Shown: piece by piece, positions 19,381 to 27,790 of the stretch | Position numbering within the stretch: the first letter of the stretch is position 1 | Layout of the letters: each line of letters begins with the position of its first letter | NCBI RefSeq assembly: GCF_030506285.1 | Contig: NZ_CP119422.1 | Span: 5,815,501-5,879,500, forward strand | DNA from: Catalinimonas niigatensis | GTDB taxonomy: Bacteria; Bacteroidota; Bacteroidia; Cytophagales; Cyclobacteriaceae | Direction: 5' to 3' | DNA: 64,000 bases | Notes under the pieces: generated by a model | What the model saw: only the letters and a program-made list of their open reading frames with translations | The model's database searches: none | Told to the model about the DNA's origin: nothing | Made by a program: the position numbers and the translations under genes

Positions 19381-20277
19381 GGAAACAGTACGCCCGGAGA
19401 TCTTTTGAGTTTTGAGAGCATGCCTTTCCCGGAGGTAGCTTATTTATTCAGCCGGAGGGTAGAAGATAATTATGAAATTTATGCTATAGATGCCAGTTTA
19501 CAGCATGAGATACGGCTTACTCGTCAGGCCGCCCGGGACGTGTATCCCAGTCTTAGCCCGGATCGTCATCGTCAATAGATTGTCTATGTATCGGACCAGG
19601 ATGGCAAACAGCAATTACACACCATGCGAATCGATGGCAGTGAATCTCAACAGGTAACCACCCTTCCCCTGGCAGGCTATCATAATTATGGAGATGGTTT
19701 TTGCTGGTCACCGGATGGAGGACAACTACTCTACAGTCATTATAATCAGCTGTATCGCATCAACCGGAATGGTGCTGGCATGACCCAATTGGCTATAGCT
19801 CCAGAGGAGTATCATTTCAAAGCGGTGGACTGGTCAGGAGTTAATGATAAGGTCGTGGTACAGGCCGTTAGTACTGATATTGGTGATACGAAAATGTACC
19901 TTATGAATAAAGATGGAAGTGGATGGGACCCTTTACTGGATAGTGTGTCTGGGCGGATAGAATGTCCCAGTTTCTCTATCGATGGAAAACGGGTATTATT
20001 CACTCAGGATGTATCCGGTTTTGCGTCGGAGACTGGTCATCAGCTAGATGCTCGTATTTTTACCATAGACCTGGCATCCCGCAATATGGTGGACATATCC
20101 GTAGACAAACCGGAAGGCTTTAATGACCTTAACCCTCATTTCTCACCCAATGGTGCGCGTATTGTTTTTAAGCATACTTCCAATGAAGAGAATGCGCTTA
20201 AGGAAATCTGGGTCATGGACCGGGATGGCCAAAACCGACAACGGCTTTTCATCAATGCTGAAATGCCAGAGTGGTAG
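19381..20277 (+). pseudogene. TolB-like (PD40) protein, broken by an in-frame stop
   Basis: The downstream part (from 19624) encodes 217 residues of PD40 propeller: 'YGDGFCWSPDGGQLLYSHY', 'CPSFSIDGKRVLFTQD' and 'NPHFSPNGARIVFKHTS', ending INAEMPEW. In the same frame upstream, 19381-19575 encodes two more blades (VAYLFSRRVEDNYEIYAID, then RDVYPSLSPDRHRQ). A TAG at 19576-19578 falls exactly in a blade core, between SPDRHRQ and IVYVSDQDG, where a normal protein reads 'SPDGKRIVYVS'. No signal peptide is found in this frame; a short ATG frame at 19247 ends by shifting out of phase near 19365. A nonsense mutation plus loss of the 5' end makes this a probable pseudogene. A shorter protein from 19624 could still be made, but it would lack a secretion signal. 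Confidence 0.75.
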
Positions 20278-20829
20278 TAATTCACTCTCGGTAAAATTTA
20301 CCAATCTTTGAGTTAACCTCTTATTTAAAGGGATTAAAGGGGGGATGTCATTTATATTTAATACAATCCAAATGTCTAAACGATTACCTTTTCATACTGC
20401 CCTTACATATGGAGTAAAAATTAATCTCTTGAAAACCTTTTTAAAAGAATTGCTCATACTTACCAAAAGTAATCAGGAATTAGAGAAATTATTAAATAAA
20501 TAATTTAAACCATAACTATTTCAAGCTAAGTACTTATTGTTTTTTTAGACAGAAGTGAAATATAAACTACTTTCTAGATAGTACTGATTAAATTCTTTTT
20601 GCTATTTTTTAATAATTATTTGCCAAGGCAAAATTTATATTAGCAATTGTAAGTATCCTCGTTGACAATCCAATGCGGTTAACTTAATTATCTGAAAATT
20701 TATTGACTTTCATATGATTTACGTTATTTTCTAATTAAGCCTCATATTTATGGAGTATATATATTTTAGATAGTTTTTTATGTGTTACATTTAGCATTTT
20801 CATAATACTTACAACCTAATTCACTGAGT
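20278..20829. other. AT-rich intergenic region before the PUL regulator
   Basis: About 550 bp, strongly AT-rich, with no convincing frame or repeat. It must hold the promoter of the ECF sigma gene, but no clear TAnnTTTG box was identified. Confidence 0.5.
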
Positions 20830-21444
20830 ATGAATCTATTTTTACACCGGGGGAGGAAACCGGAAGATTTCACCTTGGTAAAATCTTTACGTTTAGGCTC
20901 CGGACAGGCTTACCGCTTATTATTTGACAAATATCATCAAAAGATTCTTAGGGTCAGTCTGTCTATGGGATTGGTTAAAGAAGATGCGGAAGAAATAGTA
21001 CAGGATGTGTTTTTGCAGGTCTGGGAGCAAAGACAAAAGCTGGATGAAAATCTCTCCTTTAATGCTTTCTTACTCACACTCACCAAACGTTTTGTTATCA
21101 AAAAAATTCGCCGTAGCATCATTTCTTATTCTCATCAGGGCAATCTGATCTGCCTAAAACCAGTGTACCATATAGAAACCGAAAATGAGATCATTTTTAA
21201 CGACCTTGAAACCTTTACACAGGGTTGTATCCAAGCACTTCCTCCTGTCCGTAAAGAAATCTTGCTGCTCAGAAAAGACAAAGGATTAAGCAATGATGAA
21301 ATAGCCTTGAAACTGGGGTTATCCAAAAGAACCGTAGAAAACCACATATACAGGGCATTCAAATACATTAAACAACATTTAGAAAAAGAGTCCGATATTC
21401 CATTAGCAGTTATCAGTATAGTCATAGCCTTAATGATTTATTAA
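20830..21444 (+). CDS. ECF-type sigma-70 factor of the PUL
   Basis: A 204-residue extracytoplasmic-function sigma factor. Region 2 lies at ~25-95 (AYRLLFDKYHQKILRVSLSM, then DAEEIVQDVFLQVWEQRQ) and region 4 at ~130-185 (LPPVRKEILLLRKDKGLSND and KLGLSKRTVENHIYRAFKYI). The C-terminal tail (IPLAVISIVIALMIY) is strongly hydrophobic, a feature of several Bacteroidota ECF factors. It is followed 121 bp later by a FecR anti-sigma gene and then SusC/SusD. In this family the sigma factor is released when the cognate SusC binds substrate and signals through FecR, so it probably switches on this PUL. Confidence 0.92.
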   Translation: MNLFLHRGRKPEDFTLVKSLRLGSGQAYRLLFDKYHQKILRVSLSMGLVKEDAEEIVQDVFLQVWEQRQKLDENLSFNAFLLTLTKRFVIKKIRRSIISYSHQGNLICLKPVYHIETENEIIFNDLETFTQGCIQALPPVRKEILLLRKDKGLSNDEIALKLGLSKRTVENHIYRAFKYIKQHLEKESDIPLAVISIVIALMIY

Positions 21445-21565
21445 AAATAAGCCTTAATAAAGAGCTGTTTTTTTCTTCTTGCCTGCTTTTCTTCTATTTT
21501 TTTTCTTTTGCGAGTGAGTAAATGCCAGTGCTCAAGCTAATACATTATAAACAGAGTACTCTCGT

Positions 21566-22567
21566 ATGGCAGAACTTCGCACTTTACTCATCAGGTATGT
21601 TCAAGGAAAATGTAATCCTGAAGAAATTGTCCTTTTAAAGAATTGGATTCGTACCGAAGAGGGTGAGCGCATACTGGAAGAGTTTATTGAAGCCCAATGG
21701 AAACTGCCTGATGAACATACCACGGTGGAAAGTAATCTGTTGTTTGAAAAAATTCAGCAAAATATCAGCAAAAAAAACGACCAGGTGTGGAATGAAAGGT
21801 TTGTTCCTTACGCGCATATTGGCAAATATGCCGCGTCTTTAATCTTCATTATCCTTTCAACGCTGTTTCTTTTTCATTATCTCAACCGGGAGGAACCTCA
21901 GCCTCGTGAGGTCTCACTGCTCACAAAAGAAACCCAGAAAGGTCAAAAACGGACTTTGAACCTGACTGACGGAACACGCGTTGTGCTGAATGCTGAAAGC
22001 AAACTTACTTTTCCTGAACATTTTTCCGATACACTCAGGGTGGTTTACCTTAGTGGAGAAGCTTTTTTTGAGGTAGAAGAAGATAAAAACCGTCCTTTCG
22101 TTGTCCAGACTTCTAATATACACATTCAGGTTTTAGGCACATCTTTCAATCTCCATGCTTATGAGGAGGACAGCCTCACACAAGTAGCCTTATTGGAAGG
22201 CAAGGTAAGTGTTCAATCCGCCCAAGAGAACAATGGAAAGTTTGCTATGGAATTAACACCCGGTGAAATGTCATCTTATCACAAATCCGGACGAAACTTT
22301 ACCAAAGATACCTTTGATATAAAAGCCATGAGTGGCTGGAAAGATGGCATTCTTTATTTTAAGGATGCTGATTATGATAAAATTACCCGGACGCTGGAAC
22401 GCTGGTATGGAGTAGAATTTACCTATAAGGGTAATGGTAAGCCAATCTGGAGGTATAATGGAGAATTTGATGATCAAAGTCTGGAGTATGTACTGGAAAG
22501 TATAAGCTATGCCTGTAAATTTTCTTATGCGCTCAAAGATACACAGGTGATCATTCACAACCCCTAA
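21566..22567 (+). CDS. FecR-family anti-sigma factor
   Basis: A 333-residue inner-membrane regulator. The cytoplasmic N-terminal part (~1-90) is helical and should bind the sigma factor. One transmembrane helix lies at ~91-110 (YAASLIFIILSTLFLFHYL). The periplasmic part has the FecR domain (~125-235: 'TLNLTDGTRVVLNAESKLTF', 'VYLSGEAFFEVEEDKNRPF', 'VQVLGTSF'-like) and a C-terminal DUF4974 domain (~265-330: ILYFKDADYDKITRTLERWY), the segment that contacts the STN domain of the partner receptor. It lies between the ECF sigma gene and SusC, the standard order of a transenvelope signalling PUL. Full family length. Confidence 0.93.
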   Translation: MAELRTLLIRYVQGKCNPEEIVLLKNWIRTEEGERILEEFIEAQWKLPDEHTTVESNLLFEKIQQNISKKNDQVWNERFVPYAHIGKYAASLIFIILSTLFLFHYLNREEPQPREVSLLTKETQKGQKRTLNLTDGTRVVLNAESKLTFPEHFSDTLRVVYLSGEAFFEVEEDKNRPFVVQTSNIHIQVLGTSFNLHAYEEDSLTQVALLEGKVSVQSAQENNGKFAMELTPGEMSSYHKSGRNFTKDTFDIKAMSGWKDGILYFKDADYDKITRTLERWYGVEFTYKGNGKPIWRYNGEFDDQSLEYVLESISYACKFSYALKDTQVIIHNP

Positions 22568-22606
22568 AACTAAAATAATATGGAAAACAATTCTACCTAG
22601 AATGAA

Positions 22607-22636
22607 GAGCCGGTAAAGGTCCCTCAATACCGGCTC
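22607..22636 (+). terminator. 9-bp perfect hairpin between fecR and susC
   Basis: GAGCCGGTA (22607-22615) and TACCGGCTC (22628-22636) form a perfect stem with a 12-base loop, 40 bp after the fecR stop. There is no U-run, so it may be a processing or attenuation site that sets separate levels for the regulator and the receptor. It lies just before a possible early start of susC at 22644 and argues for a later start. Confidence 0.55.
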
Positions 22637-22700
22637 CCAACGAATGCTGAAGCAGAAATTGGTCCCTTCAGGCTTCAGCAGGCAAGTTTTATCAAACGCT

Positions 22701-25700
22701 ATGTTTAACAAAAACTCAACTCAAATTATGAAAAGGAAAGCTATACTCCTAATTAAGATGTTGTCAAAATTTACTTTTTACGGCCTGGTCATCCTTTGTA
22801 TTCTAAGCGGAGTGCTAATGGCCAATGATACCGAAGCTCAGCCTGAGGCTCGTGCCAGCGCCAATGAGATCAAGGTGGATTTGCAACTGCATGAAGTAAG
22901 GCTGGAAACAGCTTTTCAACTTATAGAACAACAAACCGGTTTGCGGTTTTTCTATGACAGAAACCGTATTGATCTGGATGCTTTAGTATCCTCAGAAAAG
23001 AAAATGCAGTCGCTAGCTGAATTGCTGATTGACATTTCCAGACAGACACAGCTCAAATTTAAAAGAGTCAACCAGGATATTAATGTGGGTAAAATGGATA
23101 GACGTACTGAGGAAAAAGAACGCTTCGTAGTGGTGGCCATTACGGTGAGCGGACAGGTGAAAGATCCCGATGGTGAGGCCCTACCTGGTGTTAACGTATT
23201 AGTCAAAGGTTCCAGCACCGGTACTGTAACGGACATTGATGGAATGTACACACTCAGCGTGCCTAACGAGAATGACGTGCTGGTTTTTTCTTCTATAGGC
23301 TATGCAACACAGGAAGTGCCCGTCAACGGAAGGTCGGTCATTGACATCAGTATGCAGGAAGATATACAGAGCTTAAGTGAAATTGTAGTGGTGGGCTATG
23401 GTGAACAAAAGAAAGTTAATCTGACCGGTTCAGTAGCCACAGTAGAGGGTGAAAGGCTTACCCGTAGACCTGTCACCAATACAACTTCCATGCTGCAAGG
23501 TCAGGTTCCGGGATTGAGAATCGTACAAAATTCCGGAGAACCCGGGAACGAAGGACTGAATGTCAGGATCAGAGGCCAGGGAACATTCAGCGGTGCCGGA
23601 TCTAATCCGCTGGTACTGATAGATGGTGTAGAAGGCAATCTGGCTGACCTTGATCCCAATAATATTGAAAATGTATCGGTGCTCAAAGATGCCGCATCTG
23701 CTTCTATTTACGGTTCAAGAGCAGCAAACGGAGTTATTCTTGTGACCACCAAAAAAGGTAAAGAAGGTCGTTTCAATGTGGAATACAATGGTAATTATGC
23801 TGTGCATACGCCAACCAAGTTATTTGATTTGATCACTAATTCTGCGGAATACATGGAGTTTTGGAATGAAGCCAAACTCAATAATGGTATCAGTGATGGT
23901 CTGTATCCTCAGGAAGAGATTGACTTATACAGAAATGCTACGGATAGGACGCTTTACCCTAATGCCGACTGGCTGGATATTGTGTTTAACCCCGCACCTA
24001 CCCAAACCCATCATCTCAGTTTTAATGGAGGTAAGGAAGGAACCACCTATAACCTGGCTTTGGGTATCGTTGATCAGCAAGGAGTAATGAAAGGCTTTGA
24101 TTACAAACGTTACAATGCACGTCTGAACATTGCTTCGGAAGTCAACGATAATGTAAAATTCGGGGCTAATCTGGCGCTGAAAAAAGGAGATAGAAATGGC
24201 CCGAGGCAAGGCTCTACGGATCTCTTTCTGGCCACCATGTCTCAGGCACCTACTTATCTCCCACAATTACCTGATGGACGTTATACCTACAAAGCGTATG
24301 ACTTTGAGTCAAATAACAAGAATCCTATCGCTATTGTAGAAAATGATGTATTGAGAAAAACGGTGGATTACACCATCAATGCACAGGGGTGGGCGGATAT
24401 CAATTTTACCGAATCACTCAACTGGTATACCAAAGCGGCTATTGTAGGAAGTTTTGACAAATGGAAAGACTGGAGGCCCTCAGTACAACTTTACAATTAT
24501 AGAACGGGAGAGTTTGCTACTGACCTGGATGTGGGTGGCAGAGGATTGATCACCCAGGATGAGCAAAACATTTATACCAATATTTTCTCCTATCTGCAAT
24601 ATCAGAAACAATTAGGCGCACATACATTGAATGCTCAGATAGGTTACAGCCAGGAATTCAATGAGTTTCAGTATCTATACGGTTTCAGAAGAGACTTTAC
24701 CGGGAATCTGTTGAGAGAACTGGATGCAGGCAGCCCTGCCGTACAAAATGCCAATGGTACAACTACCGAATGGGCGATCCGGTCTTTCTTCGGTAGACTG
24801 GGCTACAATTTTGACGAACGTTATCTCTTGGAGTTTAATATGAGATACGATGGCAGTTCCCGCTTATATCAGGATACCCGCTGGGGTGCCTTTCCATCTG
24901 TTTCAGCCGGTTGGCGTGTGAGTGAAGAGAGTTTTGTACAGAATGCCGGATTAAACTGGCTGGATGATCTCAAAATCAGAGCTTCCTACGGGGAATTAGG
25001 TAACCAGAATATTGGGTTGACAAGAAATAATTTTGATTACCCTTATCCTTACCAGAGCCTGTTATCACTTACCGGGAATTATCCTTTTGACAATGCTAAC
25101 TTATCTTCCGGAGCTGCCCAGGTAGCGTTAGCTAACCAGAATATCCAGTGGGAAACTACACAAATCACGGATATTGGCCTGGACCTGACCGTTTTCAAAG
25201 GACTGTCGCTGACTTTTGACTGGTACAAGAAACGCACTACTGATATTTTAAGAAGTTCTCAGGTGACGGGAGTCGTAGGACTAACACCTCCTACAGTCAA
25301 TAATGGTACGATGGAAAATACCGGTATTGAACTAAACCTCAATTACCGAAATAGTGTACAGGATGGAACCTTCAGTGGCCTTACCTATGATGTCAATTTC
25401 TTTATTGACAGATTCAAAAATGAGCTCACCCAATTTGGAGAAAGAGAGATCAGTGGCAATGTAATTAAAGAAGAAGGCCGACCCTGGGACACTTTCTATA
25501 TGCTGGAATGGATCGGTATATTCCAAAATGAGGCGGAAGTAGATGCGGCACCACCTCAATATAATGACAATACTGAACCCGGAGATTTGATATTCAAAGA
25601 TCAGAATGGAGATGGTGTGGTGAACGATAATGACCGCATTCCCATAGACGGGCAGTATCCTAATTTTGAGTATGCCATGAATTTCAACACCTCATGGAAA

Positions 25701-26138
25701 GGGTTTGACCTCTCCTTCTTCTTCCAGGGTGTGGAGGGGAGACAAATTTATGTGAACAATTGGGGAACGATTCCTTTTGTGCAGGGTTCTCCTCCCACTA
25801 CGGAATGGAGAGATCGCTGGACAGAAGAAAATCCTTCTACTACCATGCCCAAAATTTACTGGGGATTCAATGCACCTGCCAAGGTCAGCAGAACGTCTAG
25901 CTACTTCCTTCAGGATGCTTCTTATCTAAGGCTTAAGAATCTAACAATCGGATATTCTCTACCCTCTACGATCACGGAAAGAATCAGCTTGCAGAAGGTG
26001 AGGGTTTATGTATCCGGTGATAATTTGCTCACCGTTACAAATTATCCCGGACTTGATCCTGAAAGAGGAGGAAGTGGTTCGTTCGTGAATTATCCACAAA
26101 ACAAGATCTATTCTGTTGGGCTGAATGTACAATTCTAA
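22701..26138 (+). CDS. SusC-type TonB-linked receptor with STN signalling domain
   Basis: An outer-membrane receptor of about 1145 residues from the ATG at 22701 (earlier start 22644 and later start 22728 are possible; all precede the signal peptide SKFTFYGLVILCILSGVL). Order of domains: STN (~50-125, VRLETAFQLIEQQTGLRFFY), CarboxypepD_reg-like (~140-225, GQVKDPDGEALPGVNVLVKG), plug with the SusC signature (VSVLKDAASASIYGSRAANG), and barrel to the C-terminal aromatic residue. The STN domain is the part that talks to FecR, so this receptor both imports oligosaccharide and triggers the sigma factor. The SusD gene follows, with its start 10 bp past the SusC stop. Confidence 0.95.
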   Translation: MFNKNSTQIMKRKAILLIKMLSKFTFYGLVILCILSGVLMANDTEAQPEARASANEIKVDLQLHEVRLETAFQLIEQQTGLRFFYDRNRIDLDALVSSEKKMQSLAELLIDISRQTQLKFKRVNQDINVGKMDRRTEEKERFVVVAITVSGQVKDPDGEALPGVNVLVKGSSTGTVTDIDGMYTLSVPNENDVLVFSSIGYATQEVPVNGRSVIDISMQEDIQSLSEIVVVGYGEQKKVNLTGSVATVEGERLTRRPVTNTTSMLQGQVPGLRIVQNSGEPGNEGLNVRIRGQGTFSGAGSNPLVLIDGVEGNLADLDPNNIENVSVLKDAASASIYGSRAANGVILVTTKKGKEGRFNVEYNGNYAVHTPTKLFDLITNSAEYMEFWNEAKLNNGISDGLYPQEEIDLYRNATDRTLYPNADWLDIVFNPAPTQTHHLSFNGGKEGTTYNLALGIVDQQGVMKGFDYKRYNARLNIASEVNDNVKFGANLALKKGDRNGPRQGSTDLFLATMSQAPTYLPQLPDGRYTYKAYDFESNNKNPIAIVENDVLRKTVDYTINAQGWADINFTESLNWYTKAAIVGSFDKWKDWRPSVQLYNYRTGEFATDLDVGGRGLITQDEQNIYTNIFSYLQYQKQLGAHTLNAQIGYSQEFNEFQYLYGFRRDFTGNLLRELDAGSPAVQNANGTTTEWAIRSFFGRLGYNFDERYLLEFNMRYDGSSRLYQDTRWGAFPSVSAGWRVSEESFVQNAGLNWLDDLKIRASYGELGNQNIGLTRNNFDYPYPYQSLLSLTGNYPFDNANLSSGAAQVALANQNIQWETTQITDIGLDLTVFKGLSLTFDWYKKRTTDILRSSQVTGVVGLTPPTVNNGTMENTGIELNLNYRNSVQDGTFSGLTYDVNFFIDRFKNELTQFGEREISGNVIKEEGRPWDTFYMLEWIGIFQNEAEVDAAPPQYNDNTEPGDLIFKDQNGDGVVNDNDRIPIDGQYPNFEYAMNFNTSWKGFDLSFFFQGVEGRQIYVNNWGTIPFVQGSPPTTEWRDRWTEENPSTTMPKIYWGFNAPAKVSRTSSYFLQDASYLRLKNLTIGYSLPSTITERISLQKVRVYVSGDNLLTVTNYPGLDPERGGSGSFVNYPQNKIYSVGLNVQF

Positions 26139-26148
26139 CACTCACATT

Positions 26149-27678
26149 ATGAAAAAATATATTATCTATATACTATTCGGAAGCACTGCGTTGATCTTTA
26201 GTGCCTGCCAGGAAGATTTTCTTGACAGAAATCCTCAAGACCAGATTTCCTCTGCCAATTTCTGGCAAAGTAAAGCAGATTTTGACATGGCCCTTACCTC
26301 AAGCTACGGAAGCTTACAGGGCGGTGGCGGAATTTACTCCTACGGTATGCCTAACTGGGATGCCCTGACAGATAATGGTTATGGACAGCACAACTACTGG
26401 GGAAGTCAGGCTATTGTGCAGGGAGATATTTCTCCCTCTACCGGCGGATACATCACGGATGTATACAACAGTAGCTACAATGGTATTGCCCGAGTCAATA
26501 TCTTCTTGGCACAGCTTTCCTCTTATGAAGGTTCGGATATCGACACTAATACTAAAGCACAATATGAGGCGGAGGCCAGGTTCATCAGAGCATACTATTA
26601 TTTTCAACTCTATTTCAGTTACGGTTCAGTTCCCATTATTACTGAACCGCTCACGCTGGAAAACCAGATCCAACCTAAATCTGAGGAAGCAGAAGTCTTA
26701 GCTCAAATTATCACAGACCTGGATTTTGCCATTGCTAATCTTCCGGATGAAACTTTTGCACAAAACACCGGACACGCCGTAGCATCATCTGCACAGGCCA
26801 TGAAAGCAAGAGTTTTAATGTATGCTGCCTATGATGAAAATGGAAATCCAGATCCTGAATTACTTACCCAAGCCAGAGATTTGACCCTGGAAGTCATGAG
26901 TACAGGTTATGAACTGAACCCGGTTTTTGAAAATGTATTCAGAGACGGCACTCAGGAAGGAAATGAAGAAATCATTTTCTCCATCAAATTCCTGGCTCCT
27001 GACAATGCAACTCCCATGGATCAGTGGTTTGGTGACTGGCTCGTCGTGAGTCCGCTGCAAAATCTGGTGGATGCCTATGAATATGAAGATGGACTGCCCT
27101 ATGGTGAATCTCCACTTACCAATCCTGATGATCCAATAGCTAATCGCGATCCCAGGCTGGAAAAAACCATTTTTGTGGATGAAGTCAATATCAATGGCAA
27201 TGTCCATAACCCTTCAAATAATCTGCCTACAGGCTATGGTGTTAAGAAGTTTTTAAGTCCGGGACTGATGCCTTATGGCTACTCTACCCAAAGCCAGCAG
27301 GATTGGGTAATGCTCAGGTATGCGGATGTTTTACTGATGTATGCTGAAGCACAAAACGAATTGAACGGTCCTGATGAGTCTGTATATGATGCCATCAACA
27401 CTGTCAGAAGCAGAGTAGACATGCCTGATCTCCCTCAGGGATTAAGTCAGGAAGAAATGAGAGAAAGAATCAGGCATGAGCGCAGAGTGGAACTGGCATT
27501 TGAGGGGTTGCGATTTTATGATTTGAAACGTTGGAGAATTGCTGATGAGGTGCTGAATAACGTAGAAGACGGCGTACTCTCCTATACCTTTGAAGAAAGG
27601 TTTTACCACTGGCCGCTTCCCCAAACGGAGATAGATAAAAGTCAGGGTGAACTGGAACAAAATCCTGCTTATCAGTAA
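26149..27678 (+). CDS. SusD-like glycan-binding lipoprotein
   Basis: A 509-residue lipoprotein (lipobox FSAC, then QEDFLDRNPQDQISSANFW). The first ATG in this frame (26125) overlaps susC; the one at 26149 sits directly before the signal peptide and is preferred. The SusD core shows TPR-type helices and the standard block RHERRVELAFEGLRFYDLKR near the C-terminus, together with 'YADVLLMYAEAQNE'. SusD proteins cap the SusC barrel on the cell surface and bind the target glycan. Position and length are normal, and the downstream GH95 enzyme suggests fucose-containing glycans. Confidence 0.95.
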   Translation: MKKYIIYILFGSTALIFSACQEDFLDRNPQDQISSANFWQSKADFDMALTSSYGSLQGGGGIYSYGMPNWDALTDNGYGQHNYWGSQAIVQGDISPSTGGYITDVYNSSYNGIARVNIFLAQLSSYEGSDIDTNTKAQYEAEARFIRAYYYFQLYFSYGSVPIITEPLTLENQIQPKSEEAEVLAQIITDLDFAIANLPDETFAQNTGHAVASSAQAMKARVLMYAAYDENGNPDPELLTQARDLTLEVMSTGYELNPVFENVFRDGTQEGNEEIIFSIKFLAPDNATPMDQWFGDWLVVSPLQNLVDAYEYEDGLPYGESPLTNPDDPIANRDPRLEKTIFVDEVNINGNVHNPSNNLPTGYGVKKFLSPGLMPYGYSTQSQQDWVMLRYADVLLMYAEAQNELNGPDESVYDAINTVRSRVDMPDLPQGLSQEEMRERIRHERRVELAFEGLRFYDLKRWRIADEVLNNVEDGVLSYTFEERFYHWPLPQTEIDKSQGELEQNPAYQ

Positions 27679-27694
27679 ATAAAACATCCTTTCA

Positions 27695-27729
27695 GGCTTC
27701 GCTGCCTATCTCGTTTGGGTAGTGAAGCC
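27695..27729 (+). terminator. hairpin after the SusD gene
   Basis: GGCTTCGCTGCC (27695-27706) pairs with GGTAGTGAAGCC (27718-27729) with only G-U style mismatches, 16 bp past the SusD stop. It covers the GTG at 27722, which makes that codon an unlikely start for the GH95 gene and supports the ATG at 27791. Confidence 0.55.
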
Positions 27730-27790
27730 TTCCAAATTTCTTAGATCTCAAAATTATCCTTTCTTTAAACTACTATCTTCTTTTTCTCCA

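Noticed and set aside
20887-20911. Possible small insertion encoding LRLGSGQA in the ECF sigma factor
   Set aside because: The residues align with the normal start of sigma region 2 (usually xLxxGxxxAFxxLFxxY), so no insertion is needed.
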